A program made the translations under genes and the position numbers. A DNA stretch of 64,000 nucleotides from NCBI RefSeq assembly GCF_024362695.1, contig NC_065406.1, positions 3,596,001 to 3,660,000 on the forward strand, given 5' to 3'. Of this stretch, positions 1 to 9,240 are shown piece by piece; position 1 is the first letter of the stretch, and each line of letters starts with the position of its first letter. Origin of the DNA: Pectinophora gossypiella (taxonomy: Eukaryota; Arthropoda; Insecta; Lepidoptera; Gelechiidae). The notes below the pieces were generated by a model. It saw nothing but the letters and a program-made list of their open reading frames with translations, was not told the DNA's origin and made no database searches.

Positions 1-552
1 TTAAATTGACGATGAAGAGTAAAATTATTTTCTACAAAATTGTTGCCAACTTCAATTGCGGAAGTGTCCAGAAGATTCTATTAATTTCTAAAAAGTTCTT
101 TGTAATCTTTGAGTGTAGCAACACTTTTATCAGTACGACTATACCAACAACATTTCGCTAACTGCTCTAAAGGGAAAATGAGAATTAGGTTAAAACAAAA
201 ACAAGCATTTCCAGAGTATATTTTAATATTATAAACTCGCGTAGAGATAAGCAAAGATGTGTCTTGGGAATACAAAATGGAGCTTAAATTGCGGCTACAG
301 AAAATATATTGTATTTTCTGTTTAATTCAGGAAATGTGTAGATTCGAAGAATTCACGCCAGTAGGTAATCCGTGACAGGTGTTGGCAACCCCAATATTAA
401 ATTAATATTTTTATTGAAATGACAACATTTGTCTTCTTCCTTCCGTTTTTCATTGTGCTCTATTGAACTACTGTTCGCAAACGTGAAACGAATCTAAATT
501 AAATTCGGTAATTTTTATGGTATGGATGTTTTCTTCTGACTGACAATCCTCA
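1..552. other. Unassigned AT-rich sequence
   Basis: I see no gene, RNA or recognisable repeat here. The longest reading frame is a 64-codon minus-strand frame with no family signature. Since the arrestin lacks its first exons, this is most simply intron sequence of that gene, but no exon-like segment encoding the arrestin N-terminus could be found. Confidence 0.4.
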
Positions 553-698
553 CTAAGGGTAGTACCTATTAAACCAATCTCAGCTTTGAAACTGCCCTCA
601 AGATCGTGTCAATGTGACAGTTCTTCTATAAAAACAGGGACTTAAGCATGATCTTGGGGGCAGTCTCAGCTGAGATTAGTTTATTAATACCACCCTAA
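553..698. repeat. Small foldback (MITE-like) repeat
   Basis: Two arms of about 50 bp (near 553-606 and 648-698) are inverted copies: the left carries AATCTCAGC, ACTGCCC and CAAGATC, and the right carries their complements in reverse order. The spacer is about 40 bp. This is the layout of a short non-autonomous TIR element; no copy elsewhere in the window was noticed. Confidence 0.5.
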
Positions 699-795
699 AT
701 GTCATCTTAATCTGAGGCAAACCTACAAAAAAGTCAAGTCACAAAAAAAGACCAGTAAAGTATGATTTTAGTAAGTACTGACTAGTATTACATAC

Positions 796-1680
796 GACCT
801 CCGTGGTCTTGTGGTTGAGTGTTAGGCTCACGATCTGGATCCTGGGTTCCATTTCCGGTGGGGACATATCACAAAAATTACTTGTCTACTTCAGCTACTT
901 CCACAGCATAATGTCTTACGGTATTTTATTGTGGGGTCGAGCCGCTGATGTAGAAACTATTTTCATTATTCAAAAAAGGGCAGTTCGCGCTATTTATAAT
1001 CTGCGTTGTCGGGACTCTTTAAAGGAGCTGTTTAAAGAAATAAATATACTGACGGTCGCAAGTCAATATATTTATGAAAACATTATGTATGTGCGTAAAA
1101 ATGTATCTCTCCTTCCGAGAAACTGTGAAAGGCATACTTACAATACAAGGAATAAAAATAAAATTGTTGTTCAAAATTCTAGATTAAGTAAATTAAATTC
1201 ATCTTTTTTGGGGTTATGTATACGTTTTTACAATAAAATACCAGATAATATTTTAAATTTGTCAGAGAACAAATTTAAAGCTCACGTGAAGCTTACTTTA
1301 TGTAAAAAAGCCTATTATAAGATTAATGATTACCTAAATGATAAAAATGTCTGGTATTGAATGTGTTCCTCTAGTTATTAAATAACTTGTAATGTACCCT
1401 CATTGATTTAAAAGATGTGTTGCTGTTGCAGTTTCTTGTCATTTCTTCTCCTCAGCCATAACACCTTGCGAAATGACGTAAATTCAAAAATGTTACATTG
1501 ACCTTCAACAAGTTTATCCATGATAATTACGTTGAATAAATGATTCTGATTCTGATTCTGATTCTGATTACTTCGCGGTCTCTAGTTGGGTAATTACAGG
1601 CTGATCACTTGATTGTCCGAAAGTAAAATGATCCGTGCTTCGAAAGGCAAGTATAATCCGACCGACGGATTGTACCTTCT
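796..1680 (+). mobile_element. SINE-A copy split by a retrotransposon insertion
   Basis: The tRNA-like head (CCGTGGTCTTGTGGTTGAGT, then a B-box-like GGGTTCCATTTCC) starts at about 796 and breaks off at 883. The body resumes at 1574 with GGTCTCTAGTTGGGTAATTA and then GATCCGTGCTTCGAAAGGCA. The same family recurs near 7.05, 19.1, 20.9, 33.3, 44.6, 48.5, 50.6, 59.8 and 62.4 kb, so both halves are recognisable. The break is a 683-bp LINE-1T insertion described separately. Confidence 0.75.
884..1566 (+). mobile_element. 5'-truncated non-LTR retrotransposon, reverse transcriptase C-terminus (LINE-1T)
   Basis: The frame through 1360 encodes the C-terminal part of a Jockey/CR1-like reverse transcriptase polyprotein: HSIMSYGILLWG, then IIQKRAVRAIYNL, and later HTYNTRNKNK, which are hallmarks of the region after the polymerase domain. 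The 3' UTR ends in a TGATTC simple-repeat tail (about 1543-1566) instead of poly(A). ATTACTT flanks the insert at 877-883 and 1567-1573, a 7-bp target-site duplication. The open frame apparently starting at 803 is an artefact: its first 27 codons are antecedent SINE sequence. A second copy of the 3' UTR lies at about 50966-51125. Confidence 0.8.
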
Positions 1681-1783
1681 CCAATAGGCATTACAGGCGT
1701 GAATTGAGTCCGTCTGTACTTATGTAACATTCTATTTATTTTTTTTAATTTCGTGTCTAATAATGGAATAATTTTGTTCACAG

Positions 1784-1931
1784 GATGCCTTGATAAAGCG
1801 ATTAGGCGCCAACGCATACCCATTTCATCTGGAGTTGACCCCGCTGGCGCCACCTAGCGTGCAGTTGGTACCAGCCAAACAGTACCACGGTGCACCTATA
1901 GGCACCTCTTATGACGTCAGAGCTTATATTG
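1784..1931 (+). CDS. Arrestin, exon encoding part of the N domain (first exon in window)
   Basis: Arrestins bind activated, phosphorylated G-protein-coupled receptors in the cytosol and stop or redirect their signalling. This exon follows TTGTTCACAG and encodes DALIKRLGANAYPFHLEL, then APPSVQLVPAKQYHGAP and SYDVRAYI. It matches the N-domain stretch of arrestins (L..RLG.NA.PF, then AP.SV.L.P, then Y.V.A). The first base is in phase 0 and the exon ends in phase 1 at ATTG|GTAAGT. It joins the exon at 3863. Earlier N-domain residues (roughly the first 100 or more of a usual arrestin) must lie upstream of the window. Visual versus beta-arrestin type is left open. Confidence 0.88.
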
Positions 1932-2065
1932 GTAAGTGCATATTGTTCGGCTCTTGGTGTGTGTGGACTGTATGTGTAGTAGATGGTGAGAGGTCGAGGG
2001 TTCTAATTCCAACTGCAGCAAAACACCAGATTGTTCCTTGTCACTATTTTATTAAATTGTTCTCT

Positions 2066-2480
2066 CTCTCTCTATTTAAGAGCTGCGCTCTTGTCGGTGG
2101 AGTAACCGCCATCCCTCTCTTCTTCCCGCCAAAACCTTCACCTCCCGATACGACAAGACCTGCACCTTTTCTTTTATTTGTTTCATAAATGTTATCCTAG
2201 GTCTACCCCTTCCTCTCTTCCCTTCAATTTTTCCTTCTATAATGTTTGTTATAAATGAATCGTGTCGTATCAGGTGGCCAATCATATTTCCTCTCCGGTT
2301 CTCTATAGTCTTCAGTATGGTTCTCTTTTCTTCAACTCTTTCCAGCACTTTTTCATTTGACACCATTTCAGTCCAGCTTATACCCTCCATTCTTCGCTAA
2401 CACCACATCTCAAACGCTTCCAACCTCTCTCTGTCTCTCTGTGTCATAGTCCACGTTTCACTTTCATAGAGTGCAATGCT
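2066..2480 (-). mobile_element. Retrotransposon endonuclease-reverse transcriptase C-terminus (LINE-2T)
   Basis: On the minus strand the frame reads RREGWRLLHRQERSS at the end, preceded by GHLIRHDSFITNIIEG and KRGRGRPR. Further upstream is MEGISWTEMVSNEKVLERV. This is the highly repeated C-terminus of lepidopteran endonuclease/reverse transcriptase proteins encoded by RTE/CR1-like non-LTR elements. The copy is 5'-truncated. Beyond the longest open frame, upstream similarity (SLTQRDRERLEAFEMW-type sequence) continues to about 2480. Confidence 0.75.
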
Positions 2481-3280
2481 CCAAATATATGATTTAATAA
2501 ACCGTTTTCTATTAAATTAATTGATTAACTTGTTATTAAAATAAAATACACTTATACACTTTCGCGGGAGGCGTCGGCCATTCGATTCGTTACAACGTTG
2601 CCATGCCAAAAAATATTATTATTTTTATACTTGTGTTGCCAGTAACACATATCGTAATACGTAGGGGCCTTTTTGAAAAAACACATTCTGATATGATTAG
2701 CTTTAAGAATACCTCGATTGACACACCACTTTTTTCCTTTTCTTTCGACCTGTGTTGGTAAAAGTACTTAGAATAATATTATTGCGATGGATGTACCTCC
2801 GTTTCCCCTTTTGCGATATAGTCGTGAGTTTATGTTATTAATTCCAATTTGGGTAAAAACTTGCACCACATAGTTTTACTATGATTAAAACTAGCGTGTC
2901 TAAGACGATGACGGGTTTTCTATTTTTTCCTAACTGCTCAATAGATGGCGCTGAACTGGCTAGGTTACTGCAAGGAATGAAACATGAAATAAAATAAAAA
3001 ATAAAATTAATTATTTCTGTTTTTCTTCGCTGAAATTATAAAAACAAAACAAAACGTAAAAGTCATACTAATTATGTTCTGAGAAGAAAGAAATAACAGG
3101 AAAAAAAATCAATCTCTCATTAGTTCGTCATCCTGGTAATGGCCAGTAGCGTAGTTAATATTATTTTCTTTTAATTATTTTTTATAAAAAAAGAAAATCT
3201 CCGATTGCGATAGAATGTGATTTTTCAAAAAATACGCTTACGATGTTGTCTCCATGACACATAACAATTTTCTGTTCTTA

Positions 3281-3581
3281 TTCATCATCATCATCAATTT
3301 CAGAGCCACGCTCTTGTCGGTGTAGCATTTTCCATTCCAGTCTATCAAAGGCCAATTCCTTGACTTCCCTATAAGACACGACGTTAACCTTTTCTTTAAT
3401 CTGTTCCATGTAAGCTCTTCTTGGTCTTCCCCTTCCTCTCTTTCCTTCTAGCTTTCCTTCTATGATGTTTTTAATGAATTCGTCGTGTCTTATTAGGTGT
3501 CCAATCATCTTGCCTCTTCTGTCCTCAATAATTCTCAGTATTTGTCTCTTTTCTCTTACTCTTACTAGCACTTCCTCTGTT
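3281..3581 (-). mobile_element. Retrotransposon endonuclease-reverse transcriptase C-terminus (LINE-2T)
   Basis: A second minus-strand copy of the same C-terminus: RRGKMIGHLIRHDEFIKN, then EGKRGRGRPRRAYMEQIKEK, then WKMLHRQERGSE. It is 5'-truncated at the equivalent of LVRVREKRQILRIIEDRRG. It sits in the first intron of the visible arrestin and is a dead fragment. Copies also occur near 2.1 and 46.9 kb. Confidence 0.75.
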
Positions 3582-3862
3582 CTTATTATAAGAAAATAAA
3601 ATAACATCCATCGCAAGATGAACTAAATACACACTTCACCGAGCTTTCTGTAAGGTGGTGAGCCGTATCGCCCGCGCCGTCATATAAAGGTCGAGCCAAC
3701 CTGTGTTAGTAAAAACTGGCGGGCTAAAATGGCCACATCTAACCAATTCATCATTGTCAAATTGCAATATTGCTTTTTTAGATTAATTGTTTCGATGTGG
3801 CCTTTTTAACCCCGCTGCACTTAAGATAAATAACACATAACCAGAACATGTATTGTCAACAG

Positions 3863-3988
3863 CGGAAAGAGCAGACGAGAAGATATCCCGTCGCAACACT
3901 GTGCGTATGGGCATCCGCGTGCTTCAAGGCCCAGGGCGACCCGCCATGCCAGCCGTGCTGCCGCCCCCCTCCCCCCACCACGCGCTCA
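3863..3988 (+). CDS. Arrestin, exon with the polar-core strand
   Basis: After GTATTGTCAACAG the exon completes the split codon of the previous exon and reads AERADEKISRRNTVRMGIRV followed by LQGPGRPAMPAVLPPPSPHH and AL. The segment DEK..RRNTVRMGIRV.Q aligns with the arrestin block DEK.HKRNSVRL.IRKVQ. The Arg of TVR occupies the position of the conserved phosphate-sensing polar-core arginine. The length (126 nt) and phases (1 in, 1 out) fit the neighbours exactly. The donor placed at CTCA|GTGCGC is the only phase-1 GT before the stop codon at 4018, but it is a weak donor, so the 3' boundary is less sure than the 5' one. The proline-rich stretch is a plausible inter-domain linker. Confidence 0.8.
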
Positions 3989-4095
3989 GTGCGCTTGCGC
4001 ACCATAATGTTATGAGGTATTAATTTAAATATAATTTATTTTATTTACTTACATAATTGTCGAAGAGAAACTTGCAATGATTTTTAATTATAGGT

Positions 4096-4545
4096 CATTA
4101 CGATTTATTTCATACATACATAGTATCACGCCTATTTCCCTTTGGGGTAGGCAGAGACTGAGGAATTCCACATACTAAGATACTGACACACCACTTTCGT
4201 GTCTTCCACTCTCATCAAAGACTTCACGCATTCGCCGGTTTACATTACTCTTGATCTGACCTTTCTTTAAAATATTCTCGATCTGTTGGCGGTGTGTACG
4301 CTTTTTTATTATTTTTTATCGTTGGGCTCCCGGGAACTCCCCGGGTAAAGACACCCGGTACATACATACATACATGAACTCACGCCTATTTCCCACCGGG
4401 GTACCTAAGCAGAGACTATAGACTATTGCTTCGATCCTGACACACTTCTCCTGCTTCCTCCACATTCATCAATCGCTTCATACACGCACGCCGGTTCAGA
4501 GTAGACCGTATTAAACCTTTTCTAAGGACATTTCCAATTTGGTCA
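4096..4545 (-). repeat. Two adjacent copies of a retrotransposon 3' end, minus orientation
   Basis: TCACGCCTATTTCCC followed by GGGGTAGGCAGAGACT occurs at about 4132-4155. It recurs in variant form at 4380-4415 (CACCGGGGTACCTAAGCAGA). Both are preceded by CATACATACAT tracts and followed by similar ACACTTC / CATTCATC / CGCCGGTT text. Plus-oriented relatives lie near 20038-20152 and 40925-41045. I take these as 3' ends of one non-LTR family; its enzyme was not recognised. Confidence 0.5.
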
Positions 4546-4861
4546 ATGGAAGTCCTTCTCGGTCTTCTACCATCAACTTTCGCTTACCCGCCACCCGGAC
4601 AAAGACACCCGGTATACCCACTAAAACCCAACGGAGTTCCTCCATGCCGCCAACCGCACACAACCGCGACCTCGCCGGCGCGGTATGTACGCCTAAGCCT
4701 TCCTCCTCCAACGCTACCACTGACCAATAACCGTATCATAAATCTTTTCCGTAAGTCTACATTCATTCTTCCTCTTTCTTCTTTTTATCTTACTCAGGAC
4801 ATGTCTTCTGACTGTACTATGACCTACTCAGAAAATGACTTTCCTAGATCATGACTTAAAA

Positions 4862-5175
4862 AAAGAGCCATGGTTGCCCAGTTGGTAGAACGCTTGCCTC
4901 TCACTTTGAGGTCGCAAGTTCGAATCCAACACAGGCCTAAACTAATGATTGTCGAATTTGTTTTCGAATTCATGCTTGGATCATAAATGATTATCACGTG
5001 CTCAGCGGTGAAGGAAAACATCGTGAGAAATCCACATTCCCGAGAAATGCATTTTCGGAGGTATGAGACCGACCCTGTATTGGGCTGGTTTTTCTTTCGT
5101 TGGTTGGAAGCTCAAACAGCCAGTCGCTTCTGTAAAAAACCGGACCTGTCAAATCTTCAGGAGATGATGATAAGT
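4862..5175 (+). mobile_element. tRNA-derived SINE (SINE-B)
   Basis: The head resembles a tRNA promoter: TTGCCCAGTTGGTAGAACGC (A-box-like) and GGTCGCAAGTTCGAATCC (B box). The body follows, with ATAAATGATTATCACGTGCT and CAGCGGTGAAGGAAAACATC, and the copy ends in GGAGATGATGATAAG. Other copies are near 16.1, 18.1, 25.9 (minus) and 56.2 kb. It is not a functional tRNA gene: the cloverleaf cannot be completed after the B box. Confidence 0.75.
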
Positions 5176-5190
5176 CAAAAAAAATCCCCC

Positions 5191-5684
5191 CGATTCCTGT
5201 AGACACATCCTAATTTTATTTTAAGTTATACCTGTCATTTTCTTATCCATTGTTTTAAGTTTACGCGGTTATTATCATAAGTAATTAAAACACATAATAA
5301 CGGGTTTTTACCGCTTTTAAAGCACGGATATGAGACTCCCGATATTTCGACACTGTTGCAAGTGCCATGATTTTCTTATCCGCCGAAAAGGAAAGGGACG
5401 GATGATTGCGAACTGTTAATTTTACAATGATTGAATAACCCGGGCGAATAAAACAGGCATCTCGTCAATATGCAACCCGTTTCACGTGTGATGTCAACTT
5501 AATTCTGTCGGGTTACTGGCCTGGTACTGGATTTTTAAATTTCTACTTAAAATTGTTCGTGCCGTTTGTGTCGAACGTGTGTTTCATAAATTTTATGCCT
5601 GTCGATTACCCTTTTTCAGCGGGTAAGAAAACGACAGGTATAACTTAAAATAAAATTAGATGGTGTGTACAGAAATTAGGACCA
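5191..5684. mobile_element. Foldback MITE (MITE-C) carrying an insertion
   Basis: Long terminal inverted repeats: the left end carries CTAATTTTATTTTAAGTTAT, ACCTGTCATTTTCTTATCC and GAAAAGGAAAGGGACGG; the right end carries their reverse complements (CCTTTTTCAGCGGG, ACAGGTATAACTTAAAATAA). The centre carries the family's ACCCGGGCGAATAAAA and CGGGTTACTGGCC motifs. Copies are near 17.1, 22.6, 43.0, 51.4 and 52.3 kb. This copy is interrupted at 5249-5369 by repeat D. Confidence 0.75.
5249..5369 (-). mobile_element. Repeat D inserted in MITE-C with 12-bp target duplication
   Basis: The 121-bp insert contains ACACATAATAACGGG, ACTCCCGATATTTCGACACT and GTTGCAAGTGCCATG. ATTTTCTTATCC, part of MITE-C, occurs on both sides at 5237-5248 and 5370-5381. 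A 12-bp duplication fits target-primed retrotransposition of a severely 5'-truncated element rather than a cut-and-paste transposon. Other copies of D lie at 52.2-52.7 and 52.98-53.15 kb. Confidence 0.65.
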
Positions 5685-5734
5685 ATATTTGATAACATAA
5701 CGTAAAAATAATTGTTGCTTGATATTTCCCCCAA

Positions 5735-5868
5735 TCAGAGCTTATCGCTATCGATCCGCTAGGGTTGATTAATTCTTTCAAATATTTTTTCTCTCAGACG
5801 ACGCCCTGAGCCGAGGTTAGTTACTGCCATCTGCGGCAAATCTACAATAGTCACGTAAAAAAAACTTG
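5735..5868 (+). mobile_element. LINE-E 3' end, internally deleted
   Basis: Carries CTTATCGCTATCGATCCGCT, then TCTCAGACGACGCCCTGAGC, then GCCATCTGCGGCAAATCTAC, and ends in GTCACGTAAAAAAAAC. Between CGAGGTT and the CTGCCATCTGCGG block the usual 95 or so bp are missing. The poly(A) end is typical of non-LTR retrotransposition. Confidence 0.65.
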
Positions 5869-6130
5869 CTTCTCTTTATTTTGATCAGAATAATAATGGG
5901 TGGAAGATGTAATTGTTAAAAAGGGTTATCATTTATACCCAAATATATTATAGGTATGTCTGTTAGAAGGAAAATCTTTACAGCGCCATCTATAATTGTT
6001 TTTGAGAAACGTAACCTAGAAAGTCAGGCTCATTGGGGCAGTCAGATTCATCCCACGATGCATTAAGTATCCACGCCTCACCAAGCACCGAAGGCCGGTA
6101 CGATTGATCCCGAAAATAATTTCCGAACGA

Positions 6131-6265
6131 AATTCAATCAATCAATCAATAATACTTTATTGCACAACGACATATACAAAGGACATAAACATACGAATAA
6201 AAACATAAGTACAATAGGCGGCCTTATTGCTACATAGCAATTTCTGCCAGGCAACCTTAGGGTGA
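6131..6265 (-). mobile_element. LINE-I 3' tail
   Basis: Minus-oriented 3' end: an AATC simple-repeat tail, then AATACTTTATTGCACAACGA and GGCGGCCTTATTGCTACATA followed by GCAATTTCTGCCAGGCAACC. The same UTR occurs at about 8978-9235 (minus), 12620-12720 (minus, in the palindrome loop), 15340-15490 (plus) and 40575-40682 (plus). Only the tail is present; no enzyme was seen. Confidence 0.6.
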
Positions 6266-7044
6266 AATTCATTTTAGTCCTTTGTCATCTTTCCACTTGT
6301 ACCACAAGATCCTTAAGATATACCTATTTGGGTCAATCCCTCCTTTATCATAATGGCAACGTAACCTTGAAAAATGTTGTACGGGAATGATCACCCTTAA
6401 TAGCCCCAAACCTTTTATCATGTACACACATAGTTATGTATTATGTTGTATACATAGTTAAGTATTATGTCGCAGTCGGATTGTATAATCGGCTGTATGA
6501 TCCGCCGCTTTACAAAATGCCTAGCCGTAATGTAATACAGTGGAGGTTAACAATTTTAATGCAGCATAAATTCTATTAACTACATCATAATCAGAAGTGA
6601 CTGCTTGTCTCTGCTTGACTGCTTGACTCTCCAACCCACAATGAGAAAACCAGCCCAAACACAAACATCTGGAACGCACCGTTACTTACATTTTAATACA
6701 AAATATGTAAAAAAAACCCTTATCCCGTAGTACGTACGACCGAAAGAATAATAAAAGAATGAAAGAAAATACTTTCTATGAAAAAACCACTACCACTAAA
6801 TCAGAAAGAATAAGTAACACCTCAAAAGAATAAATTATGCTCCCTGACTTTTCGCCTGCTGCTTCCTTTTACGCAATTCCGAATTATTATATCCACAAGA
6901 GTTTTACGTAACTTATTAAAATATTATGTAAAGTTATTACCATACCATAAATTGATTTGAAATATGTGTACTTATATTAGCAGTATTGAAAAATATAATG
7001 TAGGCAGAAGGATATATAAAAATAATTGTTGCTTCCTCCGCCCC

Positions 7045-7350
7045 CGGCCTCCGTGGTTCAGTGATTAAGCGTTGCGCTCACGATGCGGAGGTCCCAGTTT
7101 CAAATCCCGATGGGTACATATCACAAAAATCACTTTGTGGTCCCTAGTTTGGTTAGCATATTACAGGCTGATCACCTGATTGTCCAAAAAGTAAGATGAT
7201 CCGTGCTTCGGAAGGCACGTTAAGCCGTTGGTCCCGGTTACTACTTACTGATGTAAGTAAGTATGTTATATGCCCTTGGCGGCGCAATAACAAACCTGAC
7301 ACCAGGGTTGATGAGGTTGGTAATTCACCTCACAAACCCACACGATAGAA
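7045..7350 (+). mobile_element. SINE-A copy
   Basis: Nearly full length: head CGGCCTCCGTGGTTCAGTGA, B-box-like GTTTCAAATCCCG, body GATCCGTGCTTCGGAAGGCA, CGTTAAGCCGTTGGTCCCGG, CTGACACCAGGGTTGATGAG, and tail GATAGAAGAAGAAG. It is inserted in repeat F: GTTGCTTCCTCC lies to its left and GTTGCTTGATATTTGG to its right. Confidence 0.75.
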
Positions 7351-7459
7351 GAAGAAGATCGTTGCTTGATATTTGGATAAGATTATGGTATAGAATTATG
7401 TTGCTACCTGTAGGTATTGCCTCTCTTTATTTTGATAGAATAATAATGAGTGGAAAATG

Positions 7460-7820
7460 TGTATGTGTGTGTGTGTGTATGATTTACATTTCGCGACTTT
7501 ATAGTGCAGAAGCGCCAATGCGCCGTGAAACTTTAAATATAAACAGTATAATAAAAAACATATGAAACTTAAGTTTAAACAATATAAAAACATATTTAAT
7601 TTTCACACATCATTCATCATCTCGCAAAACCTCAGACACTCGCGACACACATACGTCCACTCACTCACATACAGATCACACTCTGGTGATGGTGATGATG
7701 TGTGTGTGCCCGCTGGATGCGGGCAGCGCAGGACCGAACGTCGTGGAGATCCTTGGGGGAGACCTATGCCCAGCAGTGGGCGTCGTAAGGCTGATGATGA
7801 TGATGAAGATGTGTCATGCT
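7460..7820 (+). mobile_element. Repeat with a retrotransposon tail (LINE-3T) at its end
   Basis: The part 7475-7690 (CGACTTTATAGTGCAGAAGC, TCGCAAAACCTCAGACACTC) recurs inverted at 45615-45870. It is joined to a LINE-3T 3' end at 7711-7806, whose frame reads AAQDR-like, then SWRSLGEAYAQQW-like residues in diverged form, and ends in CTGATGATGATGATGAAG. An 86-codon open frame over the junction is not a gene. Confidence 0.5.
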
Positions 7821-7927
7821 AGGGTGTAATAAAAACGGTCATCGTTTATACCCAAAAACAAAGATAAAAGATGCATATGTCATCCATGAAATTAGAAGGT
7901 TAAACGAAGGAAAATCGGTACAGCGCC

Positions 7928-8243
7928 TTTTTTTTTTTGACGTGACTTATTGTAGATTTGCCGCAGATGGCATTAACTACTTGGCCGGACAAATGGGGAG
8001 CGCTGAAGGCTCTCACCCGGTACAACGTTTAAGACAACAGGCCTGAGGGTGCCCAGTTGGGCGCGAACCTCGGCTCAGGGCGTCGTCTGAGAGGAAAAAT
8101 ATTTGAAAGAATTAATCGACCCTAGTGGGTCGATAGCGATAAGCGCTGAATGAGGGAAATCGTCGACCACGCCGGCGGGGTCGGTATCGGGGTCCTGAAG
8201 TGTTTGGTGTCGCGAGCTGATTGGCTGCCTCTATGGCTAGAGT
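7928..8243 (-). mobile_element. LINE-E copy with 11-bp target duplication
   Basis: Minus orientation: poly(A) appears as the T run at 7928, then GACGTGACTTATTGTAGATT and so on. At the far end the minus-strand frame reads LAIEAANQLATPNTSGPRYR, then PRRRGRRFPSFSAYRYRPTR, then VD and a stop, a conserved basic C-terminus shared with the 14.3-kb copy. GGTACAGCGCC flanks the insert at 7917-7927 and 8244-8254. The function of the short basic C-terminus is not known to me; only the 3' end of the element is present. Confidence 0.75.
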
Positions 8244-8977
8244 GGTACAGCGCCATCTATTATTGTTTTTGAGGAACGTGGCCAAAGTTCCCTCATTTAC
8301 ATTATCTGTCCCTGTTCGGTGTGCTCGAAATTTAACACGTTTAAACAGGACAACAGACAGTTGTTTACATCTCTTTTGTCCTGTTAACGTAGTCGTAAAC
8401 ACGATGTAACGTAATTAATGAATTGCTTGTCGCGTCTAATTGGTGTTCGTTTAGCTATTGTTATCTAAGTCTTCGGAATAGGGTAGTTTCCAACTAGTCA
8501 AATCAGTTACTTTTTACTAAACGTCAGAACACGAAATTAGTATGGAATTTGTATGAAAAAGCAACCTGTGACGTCATAGAAAAACGTGACAAAATGTCGT
8601 GAAAAAAAGGAAATATGGACATGTAAAAAGTCTATAAAATGTTCTGCGAGGAGTTCGCAACAACAATATTGAATATTAATTCGCGTGGTGCGTACTGGAT
8701 GCATTAATTGCACTTTATGAAAGGTATTTCAGACAATTCAATAGCATTGAAATATTCACTGGTGGATTTTCATAAAATATTCGGAATAATTAGTTTTACT
8801 ATGAAGAGTGTTTAAATATAGCTGACTATGTTATCCTCTACATTTCGGATCCGGTTTCCTAAATTGCAAACCCTAATCATGAACCGTCGTTATCGGAGAA
8901 TGGTTAATTGCGTAAATGAGCCTTGCTGGATATTGAATCGACAGAGTATAGGTACCTACTCATCATCATCATAGGCC

Positions 8978-9240
8978 TGCAACATAACATAACAAATACT
9001 TTATTGCACAAACAGGAAAATACAAAACAAAAGTGAAATAGCATGACTACGGTCGCGTGCATGTATACACTTTAGTACCATGTCACATTAACTTTTTTGA
9101 CAAATTGAACTGTAAGTCACACTAAATGTAAAAGTGTTAGTGCGACGGAGTCCTAAAGTGGGTACGTTATATTGCTCATGACTGTACAATTGGCGGCTTT
9201 ATTGCTAAGTAGCAATCTCTTCCAGGCAACCTTTAAGTAT
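8978..9240 (-). mobile_element. LINE-I 3' tail
   Basis: Starts with ACATAACATAACA and AATACTTTATTGCACAAACA, and reaches GGCGGCTTTATTGCTAAGTA followed by GCAATCTCTTCCAGGCAACC. This is a longer copy of the same 3' UTR as at 6.1 kb and is 5'-truncated. Confidence 0.6.

Larger units (their letters stand above)
1932..3862 (+). other. Arrestin intron (1.9 kb)
   Basis: Runs from GTAAGT to TTGTCAACAG. It contains two minus-strand LINE-2T retrotransposon tails and, near 3718-3806, a short foldback repeat (GGCCACATCTAA with its inverted partner GATGTGGCC). A related, longer foldback copy is at about 18601-18775. No other coding signal was seen. Confidence 0.7.
7366..8290 (+). repeat. Repeat F, broken into pieces by later insertions
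   Basis: Repeat F reads GTTGCTTGATATTTGG...TTTTGATAGAATAATAATGA at 7363-7450, resumes at about 7822 (AAACGGTCATCGTTTATACC, then CATGAAATTAGAAGGTTAAA) and finishes at about 8248-8280 (CAGCGCCATCTATTATTG). Copies with the same order occur at 5866-6020 and 55752-55975, which shows that the intervening pieces here are insertions. I could not assign F to a class. Confidence 0.5.

Noticed and set aside
803..1360. 185-codon open frame as a gene
   Set aside because: It is a SINE head fused to a truncated retrotransposon inserted with a 7-bp target duplication.
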